Of a stretch of 64,000 nt of DNA, positions 1-12,461 are shown piece after piece (positions within the stretch are counted from its first letter, which is position 1; each line of letters opens with the position of its first letter). Below the pieces are notes generated by a model. That model did not search any database. It saw only the letters and a program-made list of their open reading frames with translations, and was not told the DNA's origin. The stretch comes from Casuarius casuarius (Eukaryota; Chordata; Aves; Casuariiformes; Casuariidae). Made by a program: the position numbers and the translations under genes. The stretch is from assembly GCA_003342895.1 (NCBI GenBank), contig PTFA01000413.1:409304-473303 (forward strand), read 5' to 3'.

Positions 1-2750
1 ACCACTGATTGTAGCTGAACTGCCGTCATGAGAAGTTGGTTCTCAGCAGCAGCATTGCTGGTGAGAATGGTCACCATGGGGGAGGAGTGCCGGAGGAGCA
101 CGCTTAGAAATCAGTATAGGTATTTGGCAAACTGAAACATCTGACAGTGTTGGAATTAGCAAAGCTATTTTAGCATTTCCCCTGCCAATATCCGCTGTGA
201 TAAATAAGAATTTCCTTTTTATTGATGTAATTGCGATCAGCAAAATGTTTTGTAGAAAGAAAGTTCTGTGAATTGTGTGTTTCTGCATTTTTTTCTCTGG
301 TGCCATAAATTCAGTTGAGACTAGACATGGGCCTCTGCTTTGGCTAGGGTTCTTTCATTTAATTTGAGCAGTACAGTCACACCGAAATAACATGAAAGTG
401 GTGGCAAATAGTCTGCATTTGAGTATATTCTCTTAGGTCTCACTAGCAGCAGAACTTGCATTTATGTAGATAGATGGTGGTGGAGGAGCTGCCGTTACTG
501 ACTGTTCCATAACATGAGTAGTTTTTCACTTTCTGCGTATAATAGGCAGAGCTTATTGGGTTAGGAATACTAACAGCAGCCTGTTTTTTCCTTAAATAAT
601 CAAAAAACCTCAACAACTCCAAAAATAATAGTCACCCTGGAGTAGCTGTTGTAAAGATGGTAGTTGCATAACTGTCAGTTTTGAAAATGCCGTTCGGGGA
701 CTTCCACAATTTATTTGCTGAATGATTAGGGAGACTGTCAAAATGTAAAAGATTTGGAAGTAAACTCTCCAATGTTCAAAGCTTCGCAGCTTTATCATAA
801 GAGTAGTAGCAGTGCAACTAAATCCTTGGTGATGTAAATAGCTGTCAGCTCTCAATTAAATAGGGATCTCTGCGTAACAGCGTTTCACCCTACCTTTTAA
901 ATAGGTGAGCCTCTTGTTTTCAATGCCGGAGCAAATCCTGGGTGTACAGAGTGCTGCTTGTAGGACACTGCTTGTACCCCTTGGTTTCAAAGCACAAAGT
1001 AGTGAACGGTAACAGGAAAGAAAATGTGTAACGCTTTTTCCTGCAGCTGAGCTGCATTGGTGTGCAGGAGTCAGAAAAAATGCTCCCGGCTGAGATGCAG
1101 GGAGGGAACAGCCTGGTGCACCCGTTGGTGACCCACGGGGATGTGCCTGGCGGCAGTGACACTGTCTGCTGGTCTTGGTGGCATCTACCGCAGGTTTGTG
1201 ACCTTGGTTGCTACCTGGTGGGCTGAAAGGACGGACTCCTGCTTTCTAGCTCTGCCTGCTGCGGGCCGTGCTGCGCGGCTTCGATGCTGTACTGCTCCGT
1301 GACCCCTTGTCATGGCGTTGCGTCCATGTGCATGCACACAGGGCAGTCTGGGTTAAAACATAAACTGGACAAACTTTACAGTACTTTCTCCAATAATCCA
1401 ATTAAAAAAATTTACTTTCTATCACAAAGATGCCATCAGCCCAAACAAATAATGCTTTATATTCCCAGGCCAGACCATTAATAGTATTTCAATCAAAATT
1501 TGATTATAATAATCCTAACCTGTTTGATACAAGACCTGCAGAGCTTTTTTTTTTTTTTTTGGTAACTGGATGAAAATAGTAACAATGCCATCATCAAGAA
1601 AGGAAAGAATTGATGCATTTGATACAGAGGTAGTTTAAACTAATTTCAGCAGAGACTCTGTAAACTAGGGGCAAATGTTTTCTATAAAGCTGTTCTTTCT
1701 GAACACCAACATTTATGAAAGTCACATCCACTAAATCTGTGGGTCTTTCTCATGAATGTTTTATCTAATTCCAGCTTTGCTAGCACATCAGAGGGTTGCG
1801 TTTTTGGTAGGTTTCCAGTTGTCTGGTATAAATCCAGCTGCTTATTCATGGATGAAATCCGAACAAGATGGAAGATACTGCAATGAGTGGAATTACCTTT
1901 TGGCTTTGATGAGCTGGTCTGGAGCGGGAGGGAGAAACAAAATTCTATTATAAATAATTTTCCCTCTTCGGTTTTATTTATTTCCTTTCCCTCCACTCCA
2001 TCCTTACACTTTTCTCTGGGCATTTGGCAAGTCCACAAGTGCCATTAATGTTGCTCCTTGGCTGAACATTAAATGTGTATTTTTTGAACAAGACTGCTAA
2101 CTCCTCCCTATCTTGCACCTCGCTGATATGCCTGGATCCTACTGGCGCGGCGCCTGGGATCGTACATGTTCTTGGAACATCCCAAGGGAAATCCCTTCAA
2201 ACCTTTTCTTTTCACATGACCTTATGATTGTTTGAAAGTGCCTGGTTTTTCAACTTCTCTCTTTTAACATCTGAGTTTTGAAATTCATGTATTATATTGG
2301 ACTTTGGAGAACTTTGCTTGGACCCAGGTGACTCCTTTTTGTCTGGGTGTGAGAAACTTTATTGGAAACTATGCGATATTCATGTACGTACTGAGATATA
2401 ATGGGTCACTGGACTTTCGCCTTATAGACGGAATACAAACACCGAAAATACACCAAGGTTTAGCCCACGATTGTTATATATGGTGCTCCCACAATAAATA
2501 TAATGCCTTGTACAGAGTTCAAGGCTCGCATATTTAAAGGCTGAAGAATTACCTTCCCGCTGAGTTAAAAAGCACAATGTTGCTATTGTAGCTAATGTTA
2601 TTTTTATTAATTTAAAAAATATTGTGAATAATCTGAACAATTACAGAGAAGCCCATGTGTAAGTTAGTCAATATATAGGATATTTTTATCTACCATTGCA
2701 GTCTATACCACTTCTGCATTAACCATCTCGAGCAAAAATATGCCAGACTA
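1..2750. other. Unique non-coding sequence
   Basis: I see no gene and no recognisable transposon here. The only simple repeat of note is the poly(T) run at 1545-1560. Short open frames on both strands (up to 118 codons) lack any family resemblance. Confidence 0.6.
1545..1560. repeat. Poly(T) run, 16 nt
   Basis: A pure run of 16 T. On the minus strand it would be a poly(A) tail, but I see no retroposon body next to it. Confidence 0.9.
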
Positions 2751-2754
2751 TTTA

Positions 2755-2865
2755 GGCCATAGTACAATGATGTTGTGATTTATTGCGCTCTCAGTTGCCA
2801 TCCTGCAGCAATTACCAAAAGAGATGATAATGGTCTGCAATTTATTTTCCAGAACTGGGAGTAGC
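2755..2865. promoter_or_regulatory. Candidate conserved non-coding element
   Basis: An AT-rich, non-repetitive block with closely packed homeodomain-like words. It holds TGATTTAT at 2776-2783, the word known as a PBX-HOX heterodimer site, followed by GCAATTACC and GCAATTTATT. Such density is typical of developmental enhancers, but short AT-rich words also occur by chance. No alignment was possible, so this is a suggestion only. Confidence 0.25.
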
Positions 2866-3799
2866 TGCCAGCAAGAGCCGCTCATAGGGAAGGGCAGTGG
2901 CTGTTTACCTGCTTTGCTCAGCCAGACCAGGCGAGGACAGGTCAGTGACAATCCTTGGAGAATACAGAATTAAGTACCAACCTCTTGACTTGATAACAAC
3001 TGTTTCTTCCAGGATGGTGCAGTGGAACTCAACAGTGTAAAGCTTTACTTTGGATTAAATTTCTGCAGAAGAGATGAGACCTGGCTAAAATAATGACAGT
3101 GTCTCATACTTTCTCCGTGCCAGTTCACTTGTATTGGTTTATTATGTAAGACATGTCCTTGATCCCAAGCATCAAGTGACACACCCCCTGTTTTTAAGAG
3201 CTTACAGCTCTAGCTGCTGGTGGAGGTTCCTTATAATGGAATTTACTGTAAGCGTCTGTTATAGTTATATGGAGTCTTTATAATCCATGGGATTAGAGCC
3301 GTTTCCTGTTTTGAACTGGTTTCTTGGTGACCTTATAGTCAATGTATTGAAGCTCAATGCGCATTTTTCACAATTTGAGCCTACGCAGCTGTTGGTCAGC
3401 TGTCAAAAAAGTTCCCGTGAGTGTCACTACAAAGGACAGATACTGGTCATCAGATCTGAGATAATTTCAACCTCATTGAAAGCTTTGGGTTTTCTTGATT
3501 ATCAGCAAAGTTAGTGTGGTTCTCTTTATGGGAAAGAGCTTGCAGGCAAAAGAAAAGTAATTTGACACAAGGTGTCATAGCCTAGATCTAAGTGCGTAGA
3601 GGAGGTCTTCAGCAATTAATCAGCTAAGGACATAACATAACTCCTAAATATTTTGCAGCCTGAGAAAAAGTTTTTATGTTTGTTAAGAGAAGGGAAAAGC
3701 TGGTCTGTATTTTTCCTTTGGAGGATGAAACTGGTTTTTAAAAAATGCTGAGTTTAACTTACTCTTCTTTCTGCCTCCTCCTCTGCTAGTTCTCCTGCT
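2866..3799. other. Unique non-coding sequence
   Basis: No gene, transposon or simple repeat is visible. Open frames are shorter than 80 codons. Confidence 0.6.
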
Positions 3800-3925
3800 T
3801 GTCTTTTAGACTCTGTGCTGTCTAGAGCAAGGACAGCACTAGCCTGTGTTCAGTACCTCGCATTTTGGAGGAGCAGTCATATTTGAAGTAACTGTGTGCT
3901 ACTGAAGCATAATAAATACTGATTA
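3800..3925 (-). repeat. Old interspersed repeat (reptile/bird MIR-like tail family)
   Basis: The order GTCTTTTAGACT, GAGCAAGGACAGCACT, a CTGTGTTCAGTACCTCGCA segment and a closing AATAAATACTGATTAT follows a repeat I know from turtle, crocodile and bird DNA. That repeat reads 'TTTTAGACTGTAAGCTC ... GGCAGGGAC ... GTACAGCGCCTAGCACA ... AATAATAAT'. Relatives in this window lie at 45631-45745 and 49970-50045 in the opposite orientation and at 38655-38735 in this one. I do not recall the exact library name. Divergence is high, so the copy is ancient. Confidence 0.5.
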
Positions 3926-4285
3926 TGTTCTTCCACCATTTTCATTCACTCTGTATTAGGCTCAGTGTCTTAAGTTCTGGAATGCTAAAATTGGCTTTTG
4001 CTGTGCTTTATTTCAGGGAGAACAGTTAAATGGTTTGCCTTCATCAAAATGGACCATGTTTGTTCCTGTCTCTCTGGCTAGAGAGGGGAGAAGGATTCCT
4101 GTTGGCATTCCCATTGGTGAAAGTTGGATCTCACTCTGAACATAAGGATCTGGATCACATCCATTAGCAGGACTAAAAGCAGTGCTATGTCAAGATAGTG
4201 TAACAACCAGGGAATTGCAGATGCCAAGCACAGGTAAGTAAGGACTCTGCGTTATTACTTCTTTGTTCTCTCCGCTTTCTTTCAC

Positions 4286-4376
4286 GCTGACACTCCTGTT
4301 TGCCAGCACTCCCTCCTGCCAACACCGGAGTCAATAGGAGTCGTGCTAAGTGTTCAGCAAGAACAGGAATGTCAGC
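4286..4376. mobile_element. Palindromic MITE-like element with near-intact inverted ends
   Basis: The block opens with GCTGACACTCCTGTTTGC and closes with GCAAGAACAGGAATGTCAGC. The second is close to the reverse complement of the first: GCTGACA, one mismatch, then TCCTGTT. Inner parts also pair (AGCACTCCCTCC against GGAGTCGTGCT) around a GGAGTCAATAGGAG core. The core resembles the 'AAGTCAATGGGAG' centre of short palindromic repeats common in reptile and bird genomes. It is about 91 bp, has no coding capacity and could fold into a long hairpin. It is probably a fossil non-autonomous DNA transposon; the family name is uncertain. Confidence 0.6.
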
Positions 4377-4902
4377 TACTGCAGGCAGTTAGATGCACTT
4401 TCACTTTGACGAGGGGGCATAAGTATTTTCCGGCCTTCCCTCTTCCCAGTACCAGCAGCTGCTCTTTTTTGCAGCTCATTTTGCCCCTAAATACTTATGA
4501 AAGGTTATACTGAAGTCACTTTTCGGTGAGTAACCAAAATAATCAGGTATTAATTATAGTTAAGAACAAGGTCCAAAGTGTGATTTGTTGTATTTCTTCG
4601 GTTCATCTAGAATAAATAGGAGCTTATCTGTGGGACTGTCTAGGTTTTGTACTTCTGTGATATCTGGAAACTATAGCCCAAGATCTTAGAGGAAACTTTG
4701 AACCCACTGTACTAGTTTAAACAGGTTTGTGGCCTTTGGCTCTTTAATCTTTCCCTTGGTTCACTGTTGGATTTGAGTGGTTGCCGAGTAGTGTAAAAGC
4801 CTGGAAATAGGATATTAATCTTGAAACTCTTCTTTAGATACTTTTCCCAAGAAGCATATTACACATTAAACCTTGCCCATCCAGCTGGGCACAAAATAGT
4901 GT

Positions 4903-4926
4903 TTTCCACTCTTATTTCCACTCTTA
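4903..4926. repeat. 12-bp tandem duplication
   Basis: TTTCCACTCTTA occurs twice in direct succession. It looks like a simple replication-slippage duplication. Confidence 0.85.
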
Positions 4927-4951
4927 TTCTGAATGAGAATGGAAGAAACTG

Positions 4952-4990
4952 AGCGCTTTGTAAGAGCAGACCCTAAAGCAGCAAAGCGCT
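4952..4990. repeat. Inverted repeat, 9-bp perfect arms
   Basis: AGCGCTTTG at 4952-4960 pairs perfectly with CAAAGCGCT at 4982-4990 across a 21-nt loop. The word AAAGCGCT also belongs to the L2/MIR-like tail that starts about 45 bp downstream. The right arm may therefore be part of that decayed repeat and the left arm coincidental. Confidence 0.6.
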
Positions 4991-5034
4991 ATGAAGTTTC
5001 TTTGTTTAAATGATTGCATGGCTTATTCTCATTA

Positions 5035-5185
5035 ATAATATTGCTTTGCACTTACGTAGAACCTTTCCAGTAAAAGTGTCAAAATGTTTTGCAAATTATA
5101 ATTCACAACAAAAATACATTCTTGTATCTTATTACTGTGGCTTCACAGAATAGACTGTGCTTGAGCAGGGAGGAGGTTATGGTAT
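5035..5185 (-). repeat. L2/MIR-like tail fragment
   Basis: Read on the plus strand, the order is GCTTTGCACTTACGTAGAACCTTTCCAG, AAAGTGTCAAAATG, TTTTGCAAATTATAATTCACAAC and then CTTATTACTGTGG. This matches the antisense of the L2/MIR-type 3' region: 'GCACTTTATATAGCGCCTTTCATC ... GCACTTTACAAA ... TTAATCCTCACAACA'. Many substitutions indicate great age. The segment is too decayed to assign a subfamily. Confidence 0.5.
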
Positions 5186-7743
5186 TAAAATACCCAGACT
5201 GGACTAAAAGAAAAATTAACCATTTGTCTGCTCTATTATGAGGTCCTACCTCTTTGAGGTCCTTCCTTTTGAGGAAACCTGGATTTGAGTAATGATTGTA
5301 TTTGGGTTTGTAATGTTGAAGAAGGTTTAATTCTGAATAGATAATATATTAGTACTTCTGTAGTTTCTATGGAAAAATATTTTGGACTTAAGAGAAGTCC
5401 ATTATCATTTCATTAATGAGGGGTTGAAATTTTTTAAATTTCTTATGTCACTTAGGATCCTTAGTGACCTTCGGTGATACTGAAGTACTGAAGTGCCCAT
5501 ATCACTTTTCATATTGGAAGTTCAGCTCCTAAGTCACATAATGCTTTTAAAAACTCTACCTTGGATGCCAGCACTTCAGTCTTTTGCCCACATAATTCCT
5601 GTTGGTTTAAGAATTCCAGTCAGAGCTCAGTTGATATGAAATCCAAACAAATAGAACAAATTAGTAATGCACATGGTTGTGTGTTACATATACTATGTAT
5701 GTCTGCATATAAAAATAATACTTAAGATGTATGTCTGGTAGCACTGTTTATCTTCAGCTGTGGTTTATGGAGAAAGTGGTTAGCATAACCACACCCTGGT
5801 TATTCAATTAAATTTCATTTTTGTTCTTTTTTTTTTATACATAACAATAAACAAGGCAAAGATAAACATGTTTCCCTTCATCCACAGATGGATGCAGTAT
5901 CAAGGATTCCTCTACAACTCCAGAGGCCTTGAACTTACTCCTGGTCTAAGAATAATAACATGAATTTTTCTTTCTGAAATATTTTAAGATCTAAAGAGAG
6001 CTGTCACCAGTTCCAGTACACTGAGTTTGGGCCTAATTCAGATCCAGATAATCATGGTGAGTTGGCCTATGAGGAAAGCCTGAAGTAACTTTTAGCTTGG
6101 GTGAGCAAGCCAAAATGGAAGAGTTCGGGGGTAAGCCTGTGTGCGGCTTAGCAGGTGGTGTCCAACCAGCGCAAAGCAGAGTAGGTCCAGTAGAGTTCGG
6201 GATTCCCACTTGGCTTCTTGAGTCCGTGCTGGCTTACTCCATTTTTGGTCTGAACCTAGTACTTTGCTCCTGACAGACTTGCAAAGAGCAAACTGTATTT
6301 GCAAGTCTAATGATGTGGCTGAAACTGGTAGTTACTATACATACTTCTGCGAGATCTATAATATAATTAGCAGCTGCTGTGAGTTGCGAGATGACAATGA
6401 GAGAAGATTTATGTGCTTGCTTTTATCTTAAGCTCAGTTTACTTCGATAAATACAATTCTGAGATAAGAATGAATGCGTATTGGGTTGGCCAGTCTCCTC
6501 TGTGACACTGAGATATGTATTACCTCTTTTCTCCAATTATCCAAAATGATGTTGCTTTCCCTTTTTCTCTGCTTTGATTTCCTTTTTAAGCGTTCTCTAC
6601 CGCCCTTGCCAAAGGCAAACAATTATCTCTACAGGTTAAACCTCTTGATTTTGGGTGGAGAGGTTGTGTAAAATGTTGCCAGTGTGGCGGCTTGGTGAAT
6701 CAAACTTTCTGCCCTTACATAACTTTTTTCATTAAACATCCCACCTGTTAGTCTGAGGAGGGCTTGGCTGGTCAGGTGAGGAAAGGACTGAAACCAGGGA
6801 GCTGGAGAGCCCCTACTGTCCTGCTCTGCCTGGCTGCTCGCCGTTGCTGTGCTGCCCAGGCTCGTTGCTGGTCTGCCCTTGGCGTCTCTGAGCATCCTGA
6901 TGTCCTAGCCCAGAGAGGGTATCCACCTGGACTTCTGCTTGCCGTATATAAGTGGCTACCTCTAGAGAAACATTTCCCATCTCTCCGGACTTCACCGAAC
7001 AGAAACTGGCCAAAAGTACAAGTGCATGGCCTGTGAGCAGGGCCTTCACAGACCTTGAGACTCGAGGCAGGAGCTCAGCTGGCACCAGCTCCAGCTCTCA
7101 CAGGTTCCCTCAGAAGCCCAGAGGGTTCTTGGTTTTTAAAGGCCAGCCTCACCACGGCTGAGTGTGCTTTCGGACACAAAAATGACGTCCAGGTCTGTGA
7201 GAAGGCCCTCACAGAAATGTCACGCACGGTCACTGCAGCACGAGTGATGAACTCTATTCCTCTGCTGAGGTGAAGGAGGGAAGAGCAGGTTACGGGGGTG
7301 TAAACTGTTGAGTTCTGTCTTGGCTTTCTACCTTTCTCTGCTATGGTGAAGACAGACCTATTCCATTGCCTTTCCAACCCTCTGTGCTCAGAGGGGATCC
7401 AGATTTGCTCCTACAGCCTTAGAGAAGGTGGAGTGAGCATCAAAATAGCAATACAATTGCATAAATGACTGAAGCTAGTAAAAGCCCATTTGCCTGAAAC
7501 GTCCTTGTGGGCGAGCTCCCTGCACGAGGAATACCGCGGTAACCTGCCAGCCTTCAGCTCCACTGTACCGGCCTTTGTGCAGTCCGGTGATTAGAAACAA
7601 TACTAGATGCACTTAGGATAAACTCTTTGTTGGACCTCTAATCTCTGCCTGGCTGGGCTCATTTGAAATGTGAAAGTAGACTACGTGCTGCACAGCACTA
7701 CACATCTCGGTTACGTAATGATTGAAATGCCAAAGATCATGAC

Positions 7744-7758
7744 AATAATAATAATAAT
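7744..7758. repeat. (AAT)5 microsatellite
   Basis: Five AAT units followed by a degenerate GACGATGATAAAAATAAAATGATG tail that looks like decayed units of the same repeat. Confidence 0.85.
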
Positions 7759-8205
7759 GACGATGATAAAAATAAAATGATGTAATTGAAAAATCTCTCC
7801 TGTTCCCTTGGCTTAGGCTGAGCAATTTGGAGAAAAACTCCCAGCTCCAAAAGTCAAATTGGGAAAGAAATTCCCAGACAGCAAAGCTAAAGGCAGGGGT
7901 ATCATTTATTTAATTACGGAGCTGCTTTTCTGGGGGAGGAAGGAGACACTTCAGCTTATTGCTTTTAAGTTGCCTGAAGGGCAGAGTGAGCTAAGTGGTG
8001 ATAATGTGGAGCTCTGGCTTTGACGCTGGGAAGGTAAAAGGGAGGAAACTCTTGACTGCTGTTCTGGCCATTTATAAAAGCACCTCGATTTCCTCATAAA
8101 CGTTCCCCAAATGCTACAAGTTTATCCCAATTCAGACAGAATTTAGCTGGTTTTCCAAATGGGATTAGCCCTAATGCAAGTTTTTCTGCTGATTTTGATA
8201 GTATT

Positions 8206-8228
8206 AAAAAAAAAAATAATGATAATAA
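8206..8228. repeat. A-rich tract with degenerate AAT units
   Basis: Eleven A followed by TAATGATAATAAA. It is low-complexity sequence with no retroposon body recognised beside it. Confidence 0.75.
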
Positions 8229-11016
8229 ACCCTAGCCCCGATATTTTCTGGTTCACTCTGGCAGTATTAACATTGCTCTCCCTAAAAAGTGCAGAATGGT
8301 CTGAGGCCTCATCCAGCTCATGCTGAACTCCTTCCATTCAGATCAGATCCGTGGTGAAAAAAATTAGAGGTGATTACTCAGTAAATACAACACATTTTCT
8401 GTTCTGGGTATTTCAGTTGCTCTTGCATTTGCTCCAAAGCTTTGGTACAGGATGCTTAGAAGAACTGCACAGTACTACAGGCCTAAGTATGAATTTTATC
8501 CCTTTTTATTTTACAGATTTTTTTTATTAATATAAATTAAAAGGAGCAGGAAATTTAAGAAAATACAGGCCACGTCAACACAGTTCAATTTCTCAACTTG
8601 TCATCTTGTCTCAGTTCTGTCTGGAAGAGCCTGAAGAAGGCCCTATGGCCAACTTGTCAGCTCTAATCTTCCCTTCCAGTCTTAGCGGATATTTCATTAA
8701 CACTTTTTAAGACTTTTTTTTTATTTATTTTGCAGCCTACATGCTGAGGCAGCAGCTAGTTTGTTTCTCTTCCTCTTTTTCCCTCAGTTCTTGCTCTCTG
8801 TTACATGAGAGTGAGTTTGGCTCTTCTGGCACCGGAGTCCACAAATCACAGCAAAAGGGATTGTTGCAGTTTTCATAAATGTGGTGTTACTTGAAAATTA
8901 TAGACTGTAACTGCTTATTGCAGTTCTGTGCAACGGCTGTAAATTGGGCCCTGTATCTTGCTGGTGACAGTCAGTCCTGCAACAGGCCTTTTAGGAAATT
9001 GGAAGGGAAATTAAACAAGAGCAAGGGGGTAGCTTTCCTTTTATCTTTGACATGCCTTCCTGAAATCCTTATCTATCATATTCAGGCAGAGATGTTACTG
9101 AATTGGTGGTGGATTTAGATGTTGCCTGTTTCTGAAACTGCAGACTGCTGATCCTGCACACTGTTTGAGGCAGATCTGTTGACAGGGTCTAGTCGCACAT
9201 GAAATTTTCTGAACGATGTACCAGGATGACATGCCGCCAATGGCTTGCGTTATTTCTCCATATTTAGTGTCATTCTTTTATAAAGCTAACTCAAGCCAGT
9301 CTGAACGGACCCAGCTGAACGTGCTGTGGCCACAGGTAGGGAAAGGTTTGCAGGGAACATGGAGTGGTCAGTGGAGGGAGGCTACCCGGTGACTTCACTC
9401 CTCTCTTGCACAGGAGAGAGAAGCTTACTGACCTCTCCAGCGTCCCCTGTGTTGGCTCCGTGGACCGTGGATCCCGGCATGCCGCAGTAAACTGGTCTGG
9501 CTGCTTCCTTACCCCTCCTTGCAGGGTGACCGTGGAGAGAGGCAGAGCCGTGACTGCTTGCTCTCCTTGCTCACTCGCCTGGTTACCTGTGCCAGCGCCT
9601 CGGGTGGCAGGTAGTGCAAGGGAGAGTTAGGAACTACTCATCCCACCTTCCCGTCCTGTACAAGAAGGGAGTTGCATACGCAAGGTGCGTTCCTTGCCTT
9701 CATGCCTTCCTCCGTGCATCTTACTCACCATGCTGTGTGCTGGGATGTGCCCAGTCCTAATCCAGCCCTGCAGTCCTGGCCTTCCTTCAAGCTTGGTTCG
9801 GTGGGAGGGGCTCCTCACCTAACCTAACCTTTCTCTTCACCACAGAACTTACCTCAGATGAACTCCGCGTTGACACTCATGCAGGCAAAAAGCCTCTGTC
9901 TGGAAAGGCCTTTTTATACCTGTTCTGCAGAAGGAGAACGCTTGTTAACTCTGGCTGTGACAGTTCCTCTAGGCCCCCACCTCTGACACACCCACTGTAA
10001 AGAGAGTTTAAACAAGCAGCTACCCTTAAGGGTGGGAGGGATGCTCGGGTTTATCACCTTGCCCCACCCCAGATGCAGGCCTGGTCTCCTCCAGGCCCTG
10101 TTGGAGCAACCAGGTTCTTCCCCCTGTGCAGTAAGGGCCTCTGTGCTGCGGTTTGTACCACCGAGCAGTCTCCTGCTCCATGGTATCTTCTACTGCACGA
10201 AAACAGGCAGGTACAGAGCCACCTCCTCACACTGCTCGGAGAGAGTCAGGTGGTTCTACAAATACATTAAATGGTGGATTTAACGCCCTCCTGCATCTCA
10301 AAACGAAAACAGAAACCTGACCTTGAAACACCTGTACGTCTCCAGCGCTTCTGCTGTTGCTGCCGGTGGAACAATGCCTTGCCTGAAACGCAGGATGACA
10401 AACCCTTCGACACGCCTGGTGAGAACTGGCACAGAGCCCTTGTTTTACTAAGCACTCTGCCAGGGCAAAGCCTTTCTCCCTCAACTATTCCGTGTTTAAA
10501 GGCACACGAACAAGCTAAAAGACACAGTTAAAAGCACTGATTTCCTTATCTTTGCTATTAGTATTGCTTTTGATTATTCCAAATGGTAGATCCTAAGAGA
10601 CCAAATTTGCTTTTAATCTCTAATATCACATGCTTACTTTTCACTAAGCCCAAACAAGGAAAACATATAACTCAATTTCACTCCCTTCTGTCCCCTATTT
10701 GTTTTCATGTATGAACACAGTGCTGCAATGTTCAGGCTGTGGATGATGCCAAGGAAAATTGAAGTCCAAACCGAGAAGCTGTTTTCACTAGAATTCAGAA
10801 AAATAAATACAGAAAGCTTTCTCTTGCTTATTTTATTTCATTTTTAATAAATCTAAATTTTGGGTCAACTCAACCTGACAGTGTTTATCTAAATAAAAAT
10901 GCAAAGTTGTAGGAATGAGAGCTGAACCTTAAATCAGAGAAGGAGGAGACTTTGATTAGAATTTGGCTAGGAAGAAGGAAAGCTTCTAAAGCAATAGGAT
11001 TTAGAGGCCTTGCCAT

Positions 11017-11076
11017 ATTCCCACTGAAGTGAGTGTAAGTTTTATCAGCGACTTTAAAGGGAGTAGAATCAGACTC
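11017..11076. mobile_element. Palindromic MITE-like fragment
   Basis: The segment reads TTCCCACTGAAGTGAGTG, TAAGTTTTATCAGCGACTT, then TAAAGGGAGTAGAATCAGAC. It follows, with scattered substitutions, the reptile/bird palindromic repeat 'CCCATTGAAGTCAATGGGAG TTTTGCCATTGACTTC AATGGGAGCAGGATCAGGCC'. Both half-palindromes and the terminal GGATCAGGCC-like end are present. It is likely a fossil of the same class as the copies at 53243 and 12462. Confidence 0.5.
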
Positions 11077-12461
11077 TAAATTAGTGATTCTGCATTACTT
11101 TATAACTCTTGCTCAAATCTAGTGCTTCTCGCTAACTTCATTTTTTAGCCAGAGAGCTAACTGGAGGGGTTATTTAGAGTTGCCTTAAACCTATATGCTA
11201 CTAAATGATTTACTGGATATCTAGATACCCATAATCCTGGAGTTAGACCTACTGGGATATAAATCCCTGAAGCTCACAAGCAGTTAAATAAGGACTAAAA
11301 GGAAAAAGAAAAAAAAATCTAATCCTTCCATGCTAAGGTATATAATAGCACAAAATTGGAAAAATCCATCTTCCACACCGAATAAAGAGTGATTATAAAT
11401 GAAGGCAAGAACATTATCCAAAAATATTAGGAGCTAGAGAAGTAGCATGATCAAATAGAGCAACAAACAATTCCTGAAAGAAAGGGAAACTTCATAAATA
11501 TTCATGTTTGCCTTTTAATGGGTCTGCACTGGCACTAAGTAGAACTCCTTTTCTTACGTGTTTTATCAAACTTCTCAGTGAACCCTATTCCGTACCTTTG
11601 TTGCAAGGCTTTCCTTTCTCCATGTCAGGAGACAGTATGCAAAGCTCTCATGAGGATAGCAAAACTGTGGGCCAGATTTGCTAAAGTCTGTGAAAGTTCT
11701 GCCGTATTGTGTGCAAATATGGACTGAGTTGCCTGAGATGGATCTTAGCTGTCTGCCTCCAAAACCCGCTTCAGGCAGGAGGAAGCTACCAAGGCTTCAG
11801 TAGTGTAAGAACGGAGCCCTGTTCGTATCCTCCTCGTTGCTCTGTTTTCCCCTCCAGATGGGCTGATTATTAATAGAGTTGTAGTGGTAGCCAGCCAAAT
11901 GCTGGGGTGGTGAGATGCATCGTTCCGGTTGTGTTGTGCAGAGGGGTGAACCGACCCCATGTGCTTTGAACGGGGAAATACAAGTGCATGAGAGTGGTGG
12001 AGCCAGCAAAACTTACTCTGGAGAACCTCAGCATGAGTCAGTGCTGATACAAAATACTGCATGGTACCAAAGAAATGAAGAGAGAAAGAAAGCTGAGACT
12101 TACATAATGGTCTGTGCACGGCTGTTGCTCAAAGGGGGCAAATGCTGTTGGTTTGACAGAGTTTGTGAGTCACCGTGCACGGCAGTATCTCTCAGAACAA
12201 TGGCTATTGTATTCACTGCCCTTGTCCTGTGGGAAAGGAAGCAATATGCTCCCATGCTCATTCCTGAAGTGCTCCGGGAAGAGCCCACTGATGAGCTGGC
12301 TGTGGGATTGCCAGGACCTTGTCTGGTCATTCTGAGATGGATCTTACAGGTATTGCATGTGTGTCAGGTGGGCTGACGAGGAGGAGAGAAGCCTGAGAAC
12401 AGCTGATTCTGCCCTCGCTCTGCTATGCATCCTGCCCCCGAGCAGTGCAGAGCTTTGGCTG
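11077..12461. other. Unique non-coding sequence
   Basis: An AT-rich stretch without a gene. The 153-codon frame at 11915-12376 (plus) overlaps similarly sized frames on the opposite strand and has no recognisable domain. A GGGCCAGATTTGC word at about 11670 may be one end of another palindromic fossil, but the rest cannot be followed. Confidence 0.5.

Larger units (their letters stand above)
5186..11016. other. Unique non-coding sequence with mild GC-rich patches
   Basis: No gene is visible. GC and CpG content rise mildly at about 6760-7580 and 9360-10460, giving several overlapping short open frames (up to about 100 codons) on both strands. These look like by-products of composition. The AAT run near 7744 and the A-rich tract near 8206 are listed separately. 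Confidence 0.55.

Noticed and set aside
11915..12376. 153-codon frame on the plus strand
   Set aside because: Opposing frames of similar length on the minus strand and no domain; looks like chance.
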